Shown here: piece by piece, positions 54,957-63,495 of the stretch
How positions within the stretch are numbered: the stretch's first letter is position 1
Layout: each line of letters opens with the position of its first letter
Source of the DNA: Polynucleobacter sp. AP-Melu-500A-A1
Lineage (GTDB): Bacteria; Pseudomonadota; Gammaproteobacteria; Burkholderiales; Burkholderiaceae
Reading direction: 5' to 3'
Assembly: GCF_018882125.1 (NCBI RefSeq)
Contig: NZ_JACVOZ010000003.1
Location: forward strand, 62,001-126,000
Length of the DNA: 64,000 nt
Position numbers and translations under genes: made by a program
Notes under the pieces: generated by a model
What the model saw: only the letters and a program-made list of their open reading frames with translations
What the model was told of the DNA's origin: nothing
Database searches by the model: none

Positions 54957-55148
54957 ATGAAAAGAGTAGTAGATGTTTATAAAAACCGCGGTCGTGAACT
55001 CATCTGGACTTATGTCATTGACCTTCGAAATGATGATGAATTTCATCCAGGACAGGCAGACTTTGAGGTAGAAGCGCTCCGACTCTCGCAAATTGATAAA
55101 AGAGGGGCTGCGAACGAGCTTAGCGCCAAAGTTAGACTCAATAATTAG
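54957..55148 (+). CDS. Small hypothetical protein
   Basis: A 63-residue soluble protein, beta-rich in the first half (GRELIWTYVIDLRNDDEFH) and helical after. No family recognised. The ATG is nine bases after the DUF4239 stop, suggesting a shared transcript. It ends before the Fur-site region. Confidence 0.5.
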   Translation: MKRVVDVYKNRGRELIWTYVIDLRNDDEFHPGQADFEVEALRLSQIDKRGAANELSAKVRLNN

Positions 55149-55209
55149 GGCTTACCCCCGCTTTTGAGTGCCTTGGGGCTGAATTGACCCCATAGCTTGC
55201 ATTTACAAT

Positions 55210-55249
55210 AAGAATGATTATCATTTATATTTGATAATCATTCTCATTG
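55210..55249. promoter_or_regulatory. Double Fur-box region upstream of the cytochrome b561 gene
   Basis: A 10-bp perfect inverted repeat, AATGATTATC (55213-55222) and GATAATCATT (55233-55242), spaced by ten bases. Each half, with its flank, reads as a Fur-like site (AAGAATGATTATCATTT and TTTGATAATCATTCTCATT). It starts 59 bases upstream of the cytochrome b561 ATG, so iron repression is likely. Confidence 0.8.
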
Positions 55250-55268
55250 TTAAATCATTGTTAAATAT

Positions 55269-55811
55269 ATGCAAACTAAACACTATCACCCCGCCTCCAT
55301 CTTCCTGCATTGGTTTGTTTTTCTCCTGGTAATAGCTGCATTCATTGCCATTGAATTAAAAGGGCAATTCCCAAAGGGAAGCGAGCCACGCGAACTTTGT
55401 AAAACTGTTCATGGTGTATTTGGACAACTTATTTTTATAGCGATGGCTATCCGATTGATGATCCGCTTAGTTTATGGCGCTCCTAAGCCTATAAACCCAA
55501 AACCCTTATTCACATCATTAGCTAGAGCAATGCATTGGCTAATGTACGCACTACTATTGATATCACCCATATTTGGCATACTTTATTTTCAGTATGGTGG
55601 TAAAGAAATTCATTTCTTTGGATTAGTATGGCCACAGTTAGTTACGCCTAATCCAGAGATGAAAAAGACAGTAGAAGGAATTCATGAATTCTTAGGAAAC
55701 TCGCTGTATTTCTTAATTGGAATACATGCTTTGGCTGGCTTATGGCAACATTACATCTTGAAAGACGATACACTTCGTCGCATGTTAAATAAGATTAAAG
55801 CGCAAGCTTAA
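55269..55811 (+). CDS. Cytochrome b561-family di-heme membrane protein
   Basis: A 180-residue four-helix cytochrome b561. Heme-ligand histidines lie at the expected places: HPASIFLHWF (helix 1), KTVHGVFGQ (helix 2), ARAMHWLMY (helix 3) and IHEFLGNS plus GIHALAGLWQHYI (helix 4). These proteins transfer electrons from ubiquinol to periplasmic acceptors or superoxide. A double Fur site upstream is notable and suggests expression when iron is scarce. Confidence 0.9.
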   Translation: MQTKHYHPASIFLHWFVFLLVIAAFIAIELKGQFPKGSEPRELCKTVHGVFGQLIFIAMAIRLMIRLVYGAPKPINPKPLFTSLARAMHWLMYALLLISPIFGILYFQYGGKEIHFFGLVWPQLVTPNPEMKKTVEGIHEFLGNSLYFLIGIHALAGLWQHYILKDDTLRRMLNKIKAQA

Positions 55812-55823
55812 GGATTGCTCAGA

Positions 55824-56000
55824 ATGAAACCGCTCTCTAAAAAAGCGAAGATGGCTATTGGCTGGACCATATTAATGACCGTTGTTGGAACCGCTATGCT
55901 GCATCAATGGCAGTTCTTTGCAATGGGTTGCGTATCAATTGCCTTACTTCTCATCGCAAATCATTACGACCTTCTGAAGGATCCAGAGGATAAAAAATAA
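55824..56000 (+). CDS. Small two-helix membrane protein
   Basis: From the ATG at 55824 (MKPLSKKAKMAIG) the product has 58 residues and two hydrophobic segments, AIGWTILMTVVGTAML and FFAMGCVSIALLLIANHY. A TTG at 55815 is an alternative start. Follows the cytochrome b561 gene by 12 bases and may belong to that Fur-controlled transcript. Function unknown. Confidence 0.55.
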   Translation: MKPLSKKAKMAIGWTILMTVVGTAMLHQWQFFAMGCVSIALLLIANHYDLLKDPEDKK

Positions 56001-56029
56001 GGCCTCTACTCACTTAAGAAAGAGGCCTT
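55999..56029 (-). terminator. Terminator for the leftward Old Yellow Enzyme gene
   Basis: Nine-base arms AAGGCCTCT / AGAGGCCTT enclose a 13-base loop, and the minus strand continues with TATTTTTTAT. It lies between the convergent small membrane protein and OYE genes. Confidence 0.8.
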
Positions 56030-56057
56030 AGGTTCTGCAATATGCAGAAATAGATTC

Positions 56058-57158
56058 TTATAGGGTTGGGTAATCTATATATCCAACTTCTTGACCACCA
56101 TAAAAGCTCGCTCGGTCATACGGATTGAGCGCAGCATTTTGTTGAAACCGCTCAGCCAAATCTGGATTAGAGATATATAAACGTCCGTAAGCGACTGCAT
56201 CGGCTAAGCCATCTTCTAATACCTTCTCCCCCATTGCTTGATCATAACCTCCAGCAGTCATAAATTTACCTTGATAAGCAGCGCGGAATATTTCTGAGGT
56301 TATCGGTGCATCTTCAAAGACTTGATCGCCGCCACCCGCACTAGTAGAACGCGGTTCAATCATATGCAAATACGCTAAGTTATAGCCATTCAATTTTTTA
56401 ATCACAGCATTGAACAAAGCTACTGGATCACTGTCGCTAATATCATTGAAGGTGCCATATGGAGAAAGACGAAGGCCAATACGATCACTAGGAAACACTT
56501 TTGCAACAGCCTCAATCACTTCTCCCAAGATGCGCAAGCGATTCTCTATCGAGCCGCCGTATTGATCCTGACGTTGATTGGTTTTATCTTGTAAAAATTG
56601 GTCCAGTAAATAACCATTTGCTGCATGAATCTCAACCCCATCAAAGCCAGCTGCTTTAGCATTTTGAGCAGCTAATTCATACTCCTTGAGTAAGCGAGCA
56701 ATATCTTCAATGCTCATCGCTTTGGGTACCTCGTAATCATAGAGCTGCCAATCGGCTCCATAGGTTTGTCCGGCAGGAGGAATTGCAGACGGAGCCTCTG
56801 GAGCACCATGCTCAGGGTGCAATGATGAATGGGAGATGCGTCCAACATGCCACAACTGCGAAACAATAGATCCACCCTTGGCATGAACAGCCTCAACAAT
56901 TTCTTTCCACGCTGAGGTCTGCTCAGCCGTGTAAATACCAGGAGTGGCAGGATAGCCCATGCCAATTGGTGAAATTTGAGTTGCTTCAGTAATAATGAGT
57001 CCAGCGCTCGCACGCTGAGCATAGTAGGTTTTCGCTAAAGGATTGGGTACATGCCCAGTAACTGCTCGCATCCTAGTAAGAGGTGCCATCACTAAGCGAT
57101 TTTTCAATTGAATTGCGCCAAGGTTGATGGGGGTAAACATAATTTCTTTGCCGGACAT
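56058..57158 (-). CDS. Old Yellow Enzyme-family NADH:flavin oxidoreductase (NemA-like)
   Basis: OYE enzymes reduce activated alkenes with an FMN cofactor. The 366-residue TIM barrel opens with LKNRLVMAPLTRMRA, holds the substrate-activating pair as VEIHAANGYLLDQFLQ, and closes with the FMN-phosphate loop AVAYGRLYISNPDL. An internal methionine (MFTPINLGAIQL) may be the real start. It lies 75 bases downstream of oxyR in the same direction, consistent with oxidative or electrophile-stress control. Confidence 0.9.
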   Translation of the reverse strand: MSGKEIMFTPINLGAIQLKNRLVMAPLTRMRAVTGHVPNPLAKTYYAQRASAGLIITEATQISPIGMGYPATPGIYTAEQTSAWKEIVEAVHAKGGSIVSQLWHVGRISHSSLHPEHGAPEAPSAIPPAGQTYGADWQLYDYEVPKAMSIEDIARLLKEYELAAQNAKAAGFDGVEIHAANGYLLDQFLQDKTNQRQDQYGGSIENRLRILGEVIEAVAKVFPSDRIGLRLSPYGTFNDISDSDPVALFNAVIKKLNGYNLAYLHMIEPRSTSAGGGDQVFEDAPITSEIFRAAYQGKFMTAGGYDQAMGEKVLEDGLADAVAYGRLYISNPDLAERFQQNAALNPYDRASFYGGQEVGYIDYPTL

Positions 57159-57233
57159 GTGGTTCTTTCTATTTACTGATAATGATTTGAATACGTGACT
57201 GTAACAAGCTTTAGGGGAAAGTATAAGGTGGGC

Positions 57234-58166
57234 CTAGGAAAGCTGGTGTGCATGCTTTATCGACGAGCTATCGCCTGAACATTCTTCAATGCAGCTAGAG
57301 AGTGCTAAAAATTCTTCTTGATGTGCAGTAGATGCTCTAGCAACCAAAGCTATCACCCTTTTAGGGGCAGGTGCAGCCAGCGGACGAGATACTAAATCAG
57401 AATTATTAAGTAAGCCGCCCTTAATTGCCATCTCAGGTAAGAGCGCTATGCCCAAGCCAGACTCTACCATCTGAATGAGAGTCAATAAGCTGGTAGCCTC
57501 ATAACCATCAGCATTGCGAATGTCAGATTTTTTACAGGCCTGCATACTGTGTTCTCGTATGCAATGTCCTTCCTCCAGCAGCAATAAACGATCAGCCATC
57601 TTAATCGGCAATGTAATTTCTTTTGCCTTCAAAGCTGGATCATTACTTTTAGCAACCAAGTAAAACTCATCATTGAATAATTCTTTGACGAGTAAATTAC
57701 CTAGCTCATAAGGTAAAGCAATTAAAGCAAAGTCTAATTGATGATCAGCAAGTCTTGATAAGAGGTTTGCGGTTAAATCCTCTCGCAAGGTAATTTTCAA
57801 ATCCGGAAAACGCTTGCGAATCTTGGGCATCACTAAAGGCAATAGAAATGGTGCAATAGTTGGAATGACTCCCAAGCGAATCGTTGCCGACATCGGCTTT
57901 CCAAGGGATTCAGAACGCTGAACTAAATCTTCAGAGGCTGCCAAAATGGTCTTAGCGCGCCCCAATACCTCGAGACCCGCAGGAGTAATGGAGACATTTT
58001 GACGATCGCGTTCAAACAGTTGAACCCCAAGACTTTCTTCTAGCTCTTTTAATCCAGCGCTCAAAGTCGATTGCCCCACAAAGCAAGTTTCGGCTGCGCG
58101 AGTGAAATTAAGCTCCTTAGCGAGGGCCACCAAGTAACTTAACTGCCTTAAGGATGGTAAGTAGGC
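57234..58166 (-). CDS. oxyR: LysR-type peroxide regulator OxyR
   Basis: OxyR senses peroxide through a reversible disulfide. The 310-residue protein (ATG at 58166, MAYLPSLRQLSYLV; the frame runs to 58247) has the LysR helix-turn-helix (AAETCFVGQSTLSAGLKELE). Its effector domain contains GHCIREHSMQAC, with Cys203 and Cys212 nine residues apart, exactly as in E. coli OxyR (Cys199/Cys208). It is divergent from rubredoxin and upstream of an OYE gene. Confidence 0.9.
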   Translation of the reverse strand, partial: AYLPSLRQLSYLVALAKELNFTRAAETCFVGQSTLSAGLKELEESLGVQLFERDRQNVSITPAGLEVLGRAKTILAASEDLVQRSESLGKPMSATIRLGVIPTIAPFLLPLVMPKIRKRFPDLKITLREDLTANLLSRLADHQLDFALIALPYELGNLLVKELFNDEFYLVAKSNDPALKAKEITLPIKMADRLLLLEEGHCIREHSMQACKKSDIRNADGYEATSLLTLIQMVESGLGIALLPEMAIKGGLLNNSDLVSRPLAAPAPKRVIALVARASTAHQEEFLALSSCIEECSGDSSSIKHAHQLS

Positions 58167-58411
58167 CATAGGCTCTCTTGATCGATTTATTTGATTAATA
58201 ATATCATTACTATTCATTGGACTGATAAATGAATATGTCACACTCATCTCAATAATTAAGCGAGCATTAAGACTTGGCTAAAAGATCTTTTCGCTATTGA
58301 TTAAAGCGGAAAAAAATTAGCTCACTTAGAAAAGATAGCAAAGGCATTTGCGGCTCAGTGAGCAGTAAAGCGCAATTAAATTTAAAATTGAGTATCTTTT
58401 AAGGAAATACC

Positions 58412-58579
58412 ATGAAAACTTGGCAATGTATCGTATGTGGATTTATTTATGATGAATCAAAAGGCTTGCCTGAAGATGGTATCGCCCCTGGAACACTCTG
58501 GGCTGATATCCCGGAAAGTTGGGAGTGTCCAGATTGTGGAGTTGCAAAATCTGATTTTGAAATGGTTCAGGTAGGCTAA
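58412..58579 (+). CDS. Rubredoxin
   Basis: A 55-residue iron protein. The two CxxC loops are CIVCG (residues 6-9) and CPDCG (39-42), with the hydrophobic core residues typical of rubredoxins. Starts at ATG 58412 with an AAGGAAA ribosome-binding site. Its reductase follows 38 bases later. The pair passes electrons from NAD(P)H to an oxidase, peroxide/superoxide reductase or alkane hydroxylase; none of these is adjacent. Confidence 0.95.
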   Translation: MKTWQCIVCGFIYDESKGLPEDGIAPGTLWADIPESWECPDCGVAKSDFEMVQVG

Positions 58580-58617
58580 ACAATTCATCTTATAAGGCCT
58601 TACTAGGGAGCCCAGCT

Positions 58618-59784
58618 TTGGATCAAAAAACAGCAGTATCCCAATCCATCACCATCATTGGTAGTGGCTTGGCTGGATACACCGTGATTCGTGAAATTCG
58701 AAAATTGGATAAGGCAATACCCATTACCCTCATCACCAAGGAGCCTGGTTACTTTTACTCTAAACCCATGCTTTCTACTGCCCTCGCCAACAAAAAGGAT
58801 GCTGCGCAATTGATATCCACGCCGCAAGAAGGCATGGCTACTCAACTAGAAATTTCTATTCTGTCGCATACAGAAGTAAATACAATTGATACAAATGGGC
58901 AAAGTATTAGCACTAACCAAGGCTCATTTTCTTACGGCAAATTAGTTCTTGCATTGGGTGCCGACCAAATCCGCTTGCCGCTGCAAGGTGACGCGGCTAA
59001 TGAAGTCATTACTGTGAATGGCCTAGAGGATTACGCCAAATTTCGCCAACTCATTGACGGCAAAAAAAGAGTGGCTATTATCGGCGCCGGATTAATTGGT
59101 TGTGAGTTTGCAAATGATCTAGTCGCGGGTGGATATGAAGTAGATGTCATAGATTTATCACCTCAAGTCCTAGGACGCTTGTTGCCCCCAGAGGCAGCAA
59201 CTGTGCTTCAAGAAAAATTGAGTGCTATTGGCGTTCGCTGGCACTTTGCTACTACCCTGCAAAGCATCGACCGCAATAATGATGCCCTTGAAATTACCCT
59301 TGCTAATGGTACTCGCTTGATAAGTGATGCAGTGCTATCAGCGGTAGGTTTAAAACCAAGATTAGATTTAGCAAAATCTGCTGGCATACGAACTAACGTA
59401 GGAATTGTGGTCAATCGTGAACTCGAGACCAGTCAAAAAAATATCTTCGCAATTGGTGATTGCGCTGAAGTAGATGGCTTAGTGCTTCCCTACGTCATGC
59501 CAATCATGCAAGCTGCTAGAGCTCTAGCTCCGACCTTAATTGGCCAGACTACAGCCGTGAACTATCCGGCAATGCCTGTGATGGTCAAGACTCCCGCATT
59601 ACCTACTGTGGTCTCTCCGCCGGCTAAAGGCGCTTCTGGGAACTGGAAAACGACTATGGTTAACGGCAGCGTTGAATCACGCTTTGAATCTCCTGATGGC
59701 AAATTACTGGGCTTTGCCCTCATGGGATCTGCTACCGCACTGCGTGCTGCACTTACGAAAGAGTTGCCTCCCCTACTGGGATAA
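58618..59784 (+). CDS. Rubredoxin--NAD(+) reductase family flavoprotein
   Basis: A 388-residue FAD/NAD protein. The FAD motif is IIGSGLAGYTVIREIRK, the second Rossmann is VAIIGAGLIGCEFANDLVAGGYEVDVID, and the FAD-ribityl aspartate lies in NIFAIGDCAEVDG. A TTG at 58618 is the probable start, with GGGAG upstream; no ATG is close enough. Its position right after rubredoxin supports the assignment over other pyridine nucleotide-disulfide reductases. Confidence 0.88.
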   Translation: MDQKTAVSQSITIIGSGLAGYTVIREIRKLDKAIPITLITKEPGYFYSKPMLSTALANKKDAAQLISTPQEGMATQLEISILSHTEVNTIDTNGQSISTNQGSFSYGKLVLALGADQIRLPLQGDAANEVITVNGLEDYAKFRQLIDGKKRVAIIGAGLIGCEFANDLVAGGYEVDVIDLSPQVLGRLLPPEAATVLQEKLSAIGVRWHFATTLQSIDRNNDALEITLANGTRLISDAVLSAVGLKPRLDLAKSAGIRTNVGIVVNRELETSQKNIFAIGDCAEVDGLVLPYVMPIMQAARALAPTLIGQTTAVNYPAMPVMVKTPALPTVVSPPAKGASGNWKTTMVNGSVESRFESPDGKLLGFALMGSATALRAALTKELPPLLG

Positions 59785-59804
59785 ATCCTCCGCTGCCGTA
59801 TAAC

Positions 59805-59833
59805 AAAAAGGCCCGCTATAAACGGGCCTTTTT
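59805..59833. terminator. Bidirectional terminator between the reductase and membrane-protein genes
   Basis: Eleven-base arms AAAAAGGCCCG / CGGGCCTTTTT around CTATAAA. It lies between convergent genes, with A and T runs built into the stem on each side. Confidence 0.93.
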
Positions 59834-59862
59834 ACGATCAGAGAATGACTCTGCTTGGCGAT

Positions 59863-60456
59863 TTATGAAACGATCACAAACCAAGATGTGTTGTGGGATT
59901 GAGCACTCATCAAGAACAACATTGGCACTGAAAGTAATGTGTTCAAACGAGAAGTCAACATCGCTACACGTGCAGATTTAGCTTTTACATCAGCTTCAAC
60001 AGTCACAATGCCTAAGGCACGCTTTTGGTTTGGCCAAATAATGAACCAAACGTTGAAAGCCATAATGAGAGCAATCCACATACCTAAACCAATTGCGCGG
60101 AATGGCGCTTGCAATGTAAAGGCTTGGTGCAAGTAACCGCTCAATGCAGCCACAATCAAACCTGTCAACACGGTAAACAAGGCCGCATAACGAAACCAAA
60201 ATAAAGCAGCAGGGGCAATTACCTTACTGATTGCTGGTTTTTGCTCGTCAGGGATTTTTGGCATCGATGGAATTTGTACAAAGTTAAAGTACCAAAGCAA
60301 ACCAATCCACATCACACCGCACATCACGTGTAACCAACGGAAAATGAAAGGCAATTCAGCGGAAGCAAAGTTATTGCCAAAAGCCAAGATAATGATGAAG
60401 AGGAGCACAAAACCAGCAAATACTGTGCGCCCTAATGAAGTAAAAATTGAAGCCAT
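59863..60456 (-). CDS. PuuD-type (urate hydroxylase N-terminal-like) membrane protein
   Basis: The 197-residue protein has five hydrophobic helices and the histidine-containing phrase FRWLHVMCGVMWIGLLWYFNF and later LGMWIALIMAFNVWFIIWPNQK. This is the pattern of the membrane domain found at the N-terminus of PuuD-like urate hydroxylases. Here only that domain is present, with no cytochrome c domain, so urate oxidation should not be assumed. A well-spaced GGAGATCC ribosome-binding site precedes the ATG. Confidence 0.7.
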   Translation of the reverse strand: MASIFTSLGRTVFAGFVLLFIIILAFGNNFASAELPFIFRWLHVMCGVMWIGLLWYFNFVQIPSMPKIPDEQKPAISKVIAPAALFWFRYAALFTVLTGLIVAALSGYLHQAFTLQAPFRAIGLGMWIALIMAFNVWFIIWPNQKRALGIVTVEADVKAKSARVAMLTSRLNTLLSVPMLFLMSAQSHNTSWFVIVS

Positions 60457-60601
60457 GAAAGGATCTCCTTTATATAAGAATTCGGAGTAACTATAAACGA
60501 TTCCGCTAACTTTGTATGATCTGAGGTAAAAATGGATTTCTTACTTAAAATAGGTACAAAGCCCAATTTGGGGCATAAATAGGCACTCAATACGAGGCAT
60601 T

Positions 60602-61546
60602 ATGACAATTGACTCAGCTTCAATAGCTCGCAAAAGACTCTACATTCAAGAGGTAGTGACACGGGATGGCTTTCAAGCAGAAAACAGCTTTATTCCAACG
60701 GAAGAAAAGATTGCTCTGATTAATCGCTTAAGCCGCGCCGGTTATGCCAAGATTGAAGTGAGCTCTTTTACTAGTCCTAAGGCAATTCCGATGCTCGCTG
60801 ATGCTGAAGCGGTCATGAAAGGTATTGAGCGAGTACCGGGTGTCGAATACACCGTACTCATTCCAAACCTCAAAGGTGCTGAGCGTGCCATTAGTGTTGG
60901 CGTAGATGAATTTAATTTAGTCATGTCTGTGAGCGAAGTACACAATAAAGCTAACCTCAAAATGGCTCGTGAAGATTCTTTTATTGCCCTAAGCTCAGTG
61001 ATTGATTTAGCGCACGCTAATAAAATCCCCACTAATATCTCCTTATCGACTAGCTTTGGATGCCCCATGTCAGGCATCATTTCACTTGATGATCTGATGA
61101 ACTGGATTGATCGTTTTGCAGCAGTGGGCGTTAGAGGGATCACCATTTGCGATACTACTGGTATGGCGAATCCCGCTCAAGTTCAGGCTGTCTGTGAGGC
61201 TGCTCAATCGAAGTACCCACATTTACAGTGGACTCTCCATTTTCACAATACAAGAGGGATGGGTCTGGCCAATGCTCTAGCCGCAGTCAATAGTGGAATA
61301 GATCGCTTTGACTCCTCACTCGGTGGCTTAGGAGGCTGTCCATACGCCCCTGGAGCAACCGGTAATATCTGTACCGAAGAAATGGTGCATATGTTTGATC
61401 TCATGGGCTTTGATACTCAAATCGATATTGACGCCCTTTTAGCCTGCTCTAAAGACCTGCAATCCTTAATCGGCCGCCCGCTCCCAAGTCAGCTATTAAT
61501 GGCTGGAAAAGTAGATAAACTACACACAGCACCTTGCCAACCATAA
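60602..61546 (+). CDS. Hydroxymethylglutaryl-CoA lyase family protein
   Basis: HMG-CoA lyase splits HMG-CoA (or a related 3-hydroxyacyl-CoA) into acetyl-CoA and acetoacetate. The 314-residue TIM barrel has EVVTRDGFQAE (Arg/Asp), the metal-ligand HFHNTRGMGLANALAA and the catalytic-cysteine loop GGLGGCPYAPGATGN. The length matches the family. It is 23 bases ahead of a Bug gene, and a 3-hydroxybutyrate dehydrogenase lies 1 kb further; ketone-type acids fit this grouping. Confidence 0.88.
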   Translation: MTIDSASIARKRLYIQEVVTRDGFQAENSFIPTEEKIALINRLSRAGYAKIEVSSFTSPKAIPMLADAEAVMKGIERVPGVEYTVLIPNLKGAERAISVGVDEFNLVMSVSEVHNKANLKMAREDSFIALSSVIDLAHANKIPTNISLSTSFGCPMSGIISLDDLMNWIDRFAAVGVRGITICDTTGMANPAQVQAVCEAAQSKYPHLQWTLHFHNTRGMGLANALAAVNSGIDRFDSSLGGLGGCPYAPGATGNICTEEMVHMFDLMGFDTQIDIDALLACSKDLQSLIGRPLPSQLLMAGKVDKLHTAPCQP

Positions 61547-61569
61547 AATTTAAAGCTCGAGATATCCAT

Positions 61570-62550
61570 ATGCGATTAAATCATCTGTATAAAGCGTTTG
61601 TTGTATTTAGCCTGGCTATCTTAGGATGCCTTCCATATGCTCATGCTCAGGAATTTCCGCCAAAGAAAACGATTACGATCGTGGTTGGCTTTGCTCCTGG
61701 CGGCTCAGCCGATAGCGCTGCCCGCCTTATTGCAAAAAAGCTTAGCGAAGATCTTGGGCAAAACGTCATTGTTGATAACAAGCCTGGAGCGGGTGGCAAT
61801 ATCGCGCATGCTTATACAGCCAATGCGACTCCTGATGGATCGGTTATTTTATTTGGCTCTATTGGACCGCTTTCAATTGCGCCACATCTGATGAAACTTC
61901 CATATGATCCTCAAAAGGATTTAGCACCCATCACGATGGGCGTTACCTTCCCTAATGTTTTGGTAGTTATCCCAGAATTAGGCGTTAAGAATTTCAAAGA
62001 ATATGTTGCTATGGCCAAGAAAAATCCTGGCAAGATAACCTTTGCTTCTACAGGCAGCGGTTCTGCTTCTCACCTTCAAGGCGAACTCTTAAACGTACGC
62101 GCTGATATTGATACTATCCACGTTCCTTATAAAGGTGGTAGTCCTGCTATGGTTGATCTCCTTGGGGGACGGGTCTCGTCCTATTACTCCGCTTTGGCTA
62201 CCGCTGATCCTTACATCAAGAATGGCAAGCTTATTCCGATTGCAACGACTGGCTTAAAGCGTGCACCTACACTGCCAAACGTTCCGACGATCGCAGAATC
62301 TGGTTATCCAGGATTTGATGCTGTGAATTGGTATGCCTTTGTTGCGCCTGGAAAAACACCCGATGTCATAGTTGAAAAGTGGAATAAAGCCTTAGTAGCC
62401 GTGCTAAATGACAAAGCAACGAACAAGCAATTAGCCGAGCATGGCTTAACTCCAAACCCTAGTAGCCGTGAAGATCTCGCTAAATATATTGCCAGTCAAT
62501 CTGCCACCTGGGGCAAGATTATTTCTGATAGAAAAATTACAGCCGAGTAA
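61570..62550 (+). CDS. Bug/TctC-family periplasmic solute-binding protein
   Basis: Fifth Bug receptor, 326 residues from the ATG at 61570 (the frame opens at 61534 within the upstream gene). A signal peptide (MRLNHLYKAFVVFSLAIL to AHAQ) precedes KTITIVVGFAPGGSADSAARLI. GAGGNIAHAYTANATPDGSV follows. Linked to the HMG-CoA lyase-like gene by a 23-base gap. Confidence 0.93.
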   Translation: MRLNHLYKAFVVFSLAILGCLPYAHAQEFPPKKTITIVVGFAPGGSADSAARLIAKKLSEDLGQNVIVDNKPGAGGNIAHAYTANATPDGSVILFGSIGPLSIAPHLMKLPYDPQKDLAPITMGVTFPNVLVVIPELGVKNFKEYVAMAKKNPGKITFASTGSGSASHLQGELLNVRADIDTIHVPYKGGSPAMVDLLGGRVSSYYSALATADPYIKNGKLIPIATTGLKRAPTLPNVPTIAESGYPGFDAVNWYAFVAPGKTPDVIVEKWNKALVAVLNDKATNKQLAEHGLTPNPSSREDLAKYIASQSATWGKIISDRKITAE

Positions 62551-62591
62551 ATTGCTCGGCTGTATAGTGATGCGGAGTGCGCACTAAGAAA

Positions 62592-63368
62592 TTATTGCGC
62601 CACCCAACCGCCATCCATATTCCAGGCTACGCCACGGACCTCAGAGGCATCTGGCCCACAGAGAAATACTGCCAAGGCCGCGAGATGTTCAGGAGTAACA
62701 AATTCACCTGAGGGCTGCTTTTCAGATAAGAGTGCTTGCTTTGCCGCATCATTGGAAATTCCTTCGCGCTCAGCACGTGCATCCACCTGCTTTTGCACCA
62801 AAGGCGTTAAGACCCAACCTGGGCAAATGGCATTACAAGTAATACCAGTGCGTGCATTTTCCAAAGCAGTCACTTTGGTTAATCCAATGATGCCGTGCTT
62901 AGCTGCAATATAAGCCACCTTTTGTGTAGAAGCCACTAGGCCATGGACAGAGGCAATATTAATAATGCGCCCCCAATTGCGCTTTTTCATACCAGGCAAT
63001 GCATGGTGGATTGTATGGAAAGCGGAGCTTAAATTAATCGCAATAATGGCATCCCACTTATCAGCAGGAAAATCTTCGATATTTGCCGTATGTTGAATTC
63101 CCGCATTATTCACCAAGATGTCCAAAGTGCCGAAACGCTTTTCAGTTTGCTTAATGAGATCTTCAATTTCAGCGGGCTTAGTCATATCAGCGCCGTGATA
63201 ATCGACTTCGACACCGCAGGCTTTAATTTGCGCTAATGCGTCATCTTTTTCGCCAAAGCCATTGGCCATAATATTGACACCCTGCTTTGCCAAACCAATC
63301 GCTATTCCTAAACCAATACCGCTAGTCGAACCTGTTACCAGGGCTGTTTTACCTTTTAATGTGGACAT
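62592..63368 (-). CDS. 3-hydroxybutyrate dehydrogenase (short-chain dehydrogenase)
   Basis: A 258-residue SDR with ALVTGSTSGIGLGIA (dinucleotide motif), NNAGIQHTANIEDFP, and the Y-x3-K active site in VAYIAAKHG. The C-terminal KQPSGEFVTPEHLAALAVFLCG and WNMDGGWVAQ are closely like bacterial D-3-hydroxybutyrate dehydrogenases (BdhA/HbdH). The enzyme oxidises 3-hydroxybutyrate to acetoacetate. It is convergent with the Bug gene. Confidence 0.9.
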   Translation of the reverse strand: MSTLKGKTALVTGSTSGIGLGIAIGLAKQGVNIMANGFGEKDDALAQIKACGVEVDYHGADMTKPAEIEDLIKQTEKRFGTLDILVNNAGIQHTANIEDFPADKWDAIIAINLSSAFHTIHHALPGMKKRNWGRIINIASVHGLVASTQKVAYIAAKHGIIGLTKVTALENARTGITCNAICPGWVLTPLVQKQVDARAEREGISNDAAKQALLSEKQPSGEFVTPEHLAALAVFLCGPDASEVRGVAWNMDGGWVAQ

Positions 63369-63495
63369 ATCTTCGATACCGTATCAAGTTAACCATAGAG
63401 TCATTCAATACAGACCCTTAAGCACTTGATGTTACAGGATGCCAAGCTCCTATGAGGATGGGGTATGCACCAAGAAAAAGTTCCAAACTAAAAAA

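Noticed and set aside
57178-57196. Fur-like sequence GATAATGATTTGAATACGT upstream of the OYE gene
   Set aside because: It matches the first nine positions of the Fur consensus but the right half fails (about 11 of 19), so I do not call it a site.
58248-58411. OxyR binding site between oxyR and rubredoxin
   Set aside because: The region is AT-rich with several ATAG/CTAT fragments, but I could not place the four spaced motifs of a consensus OxyR site convincingly.
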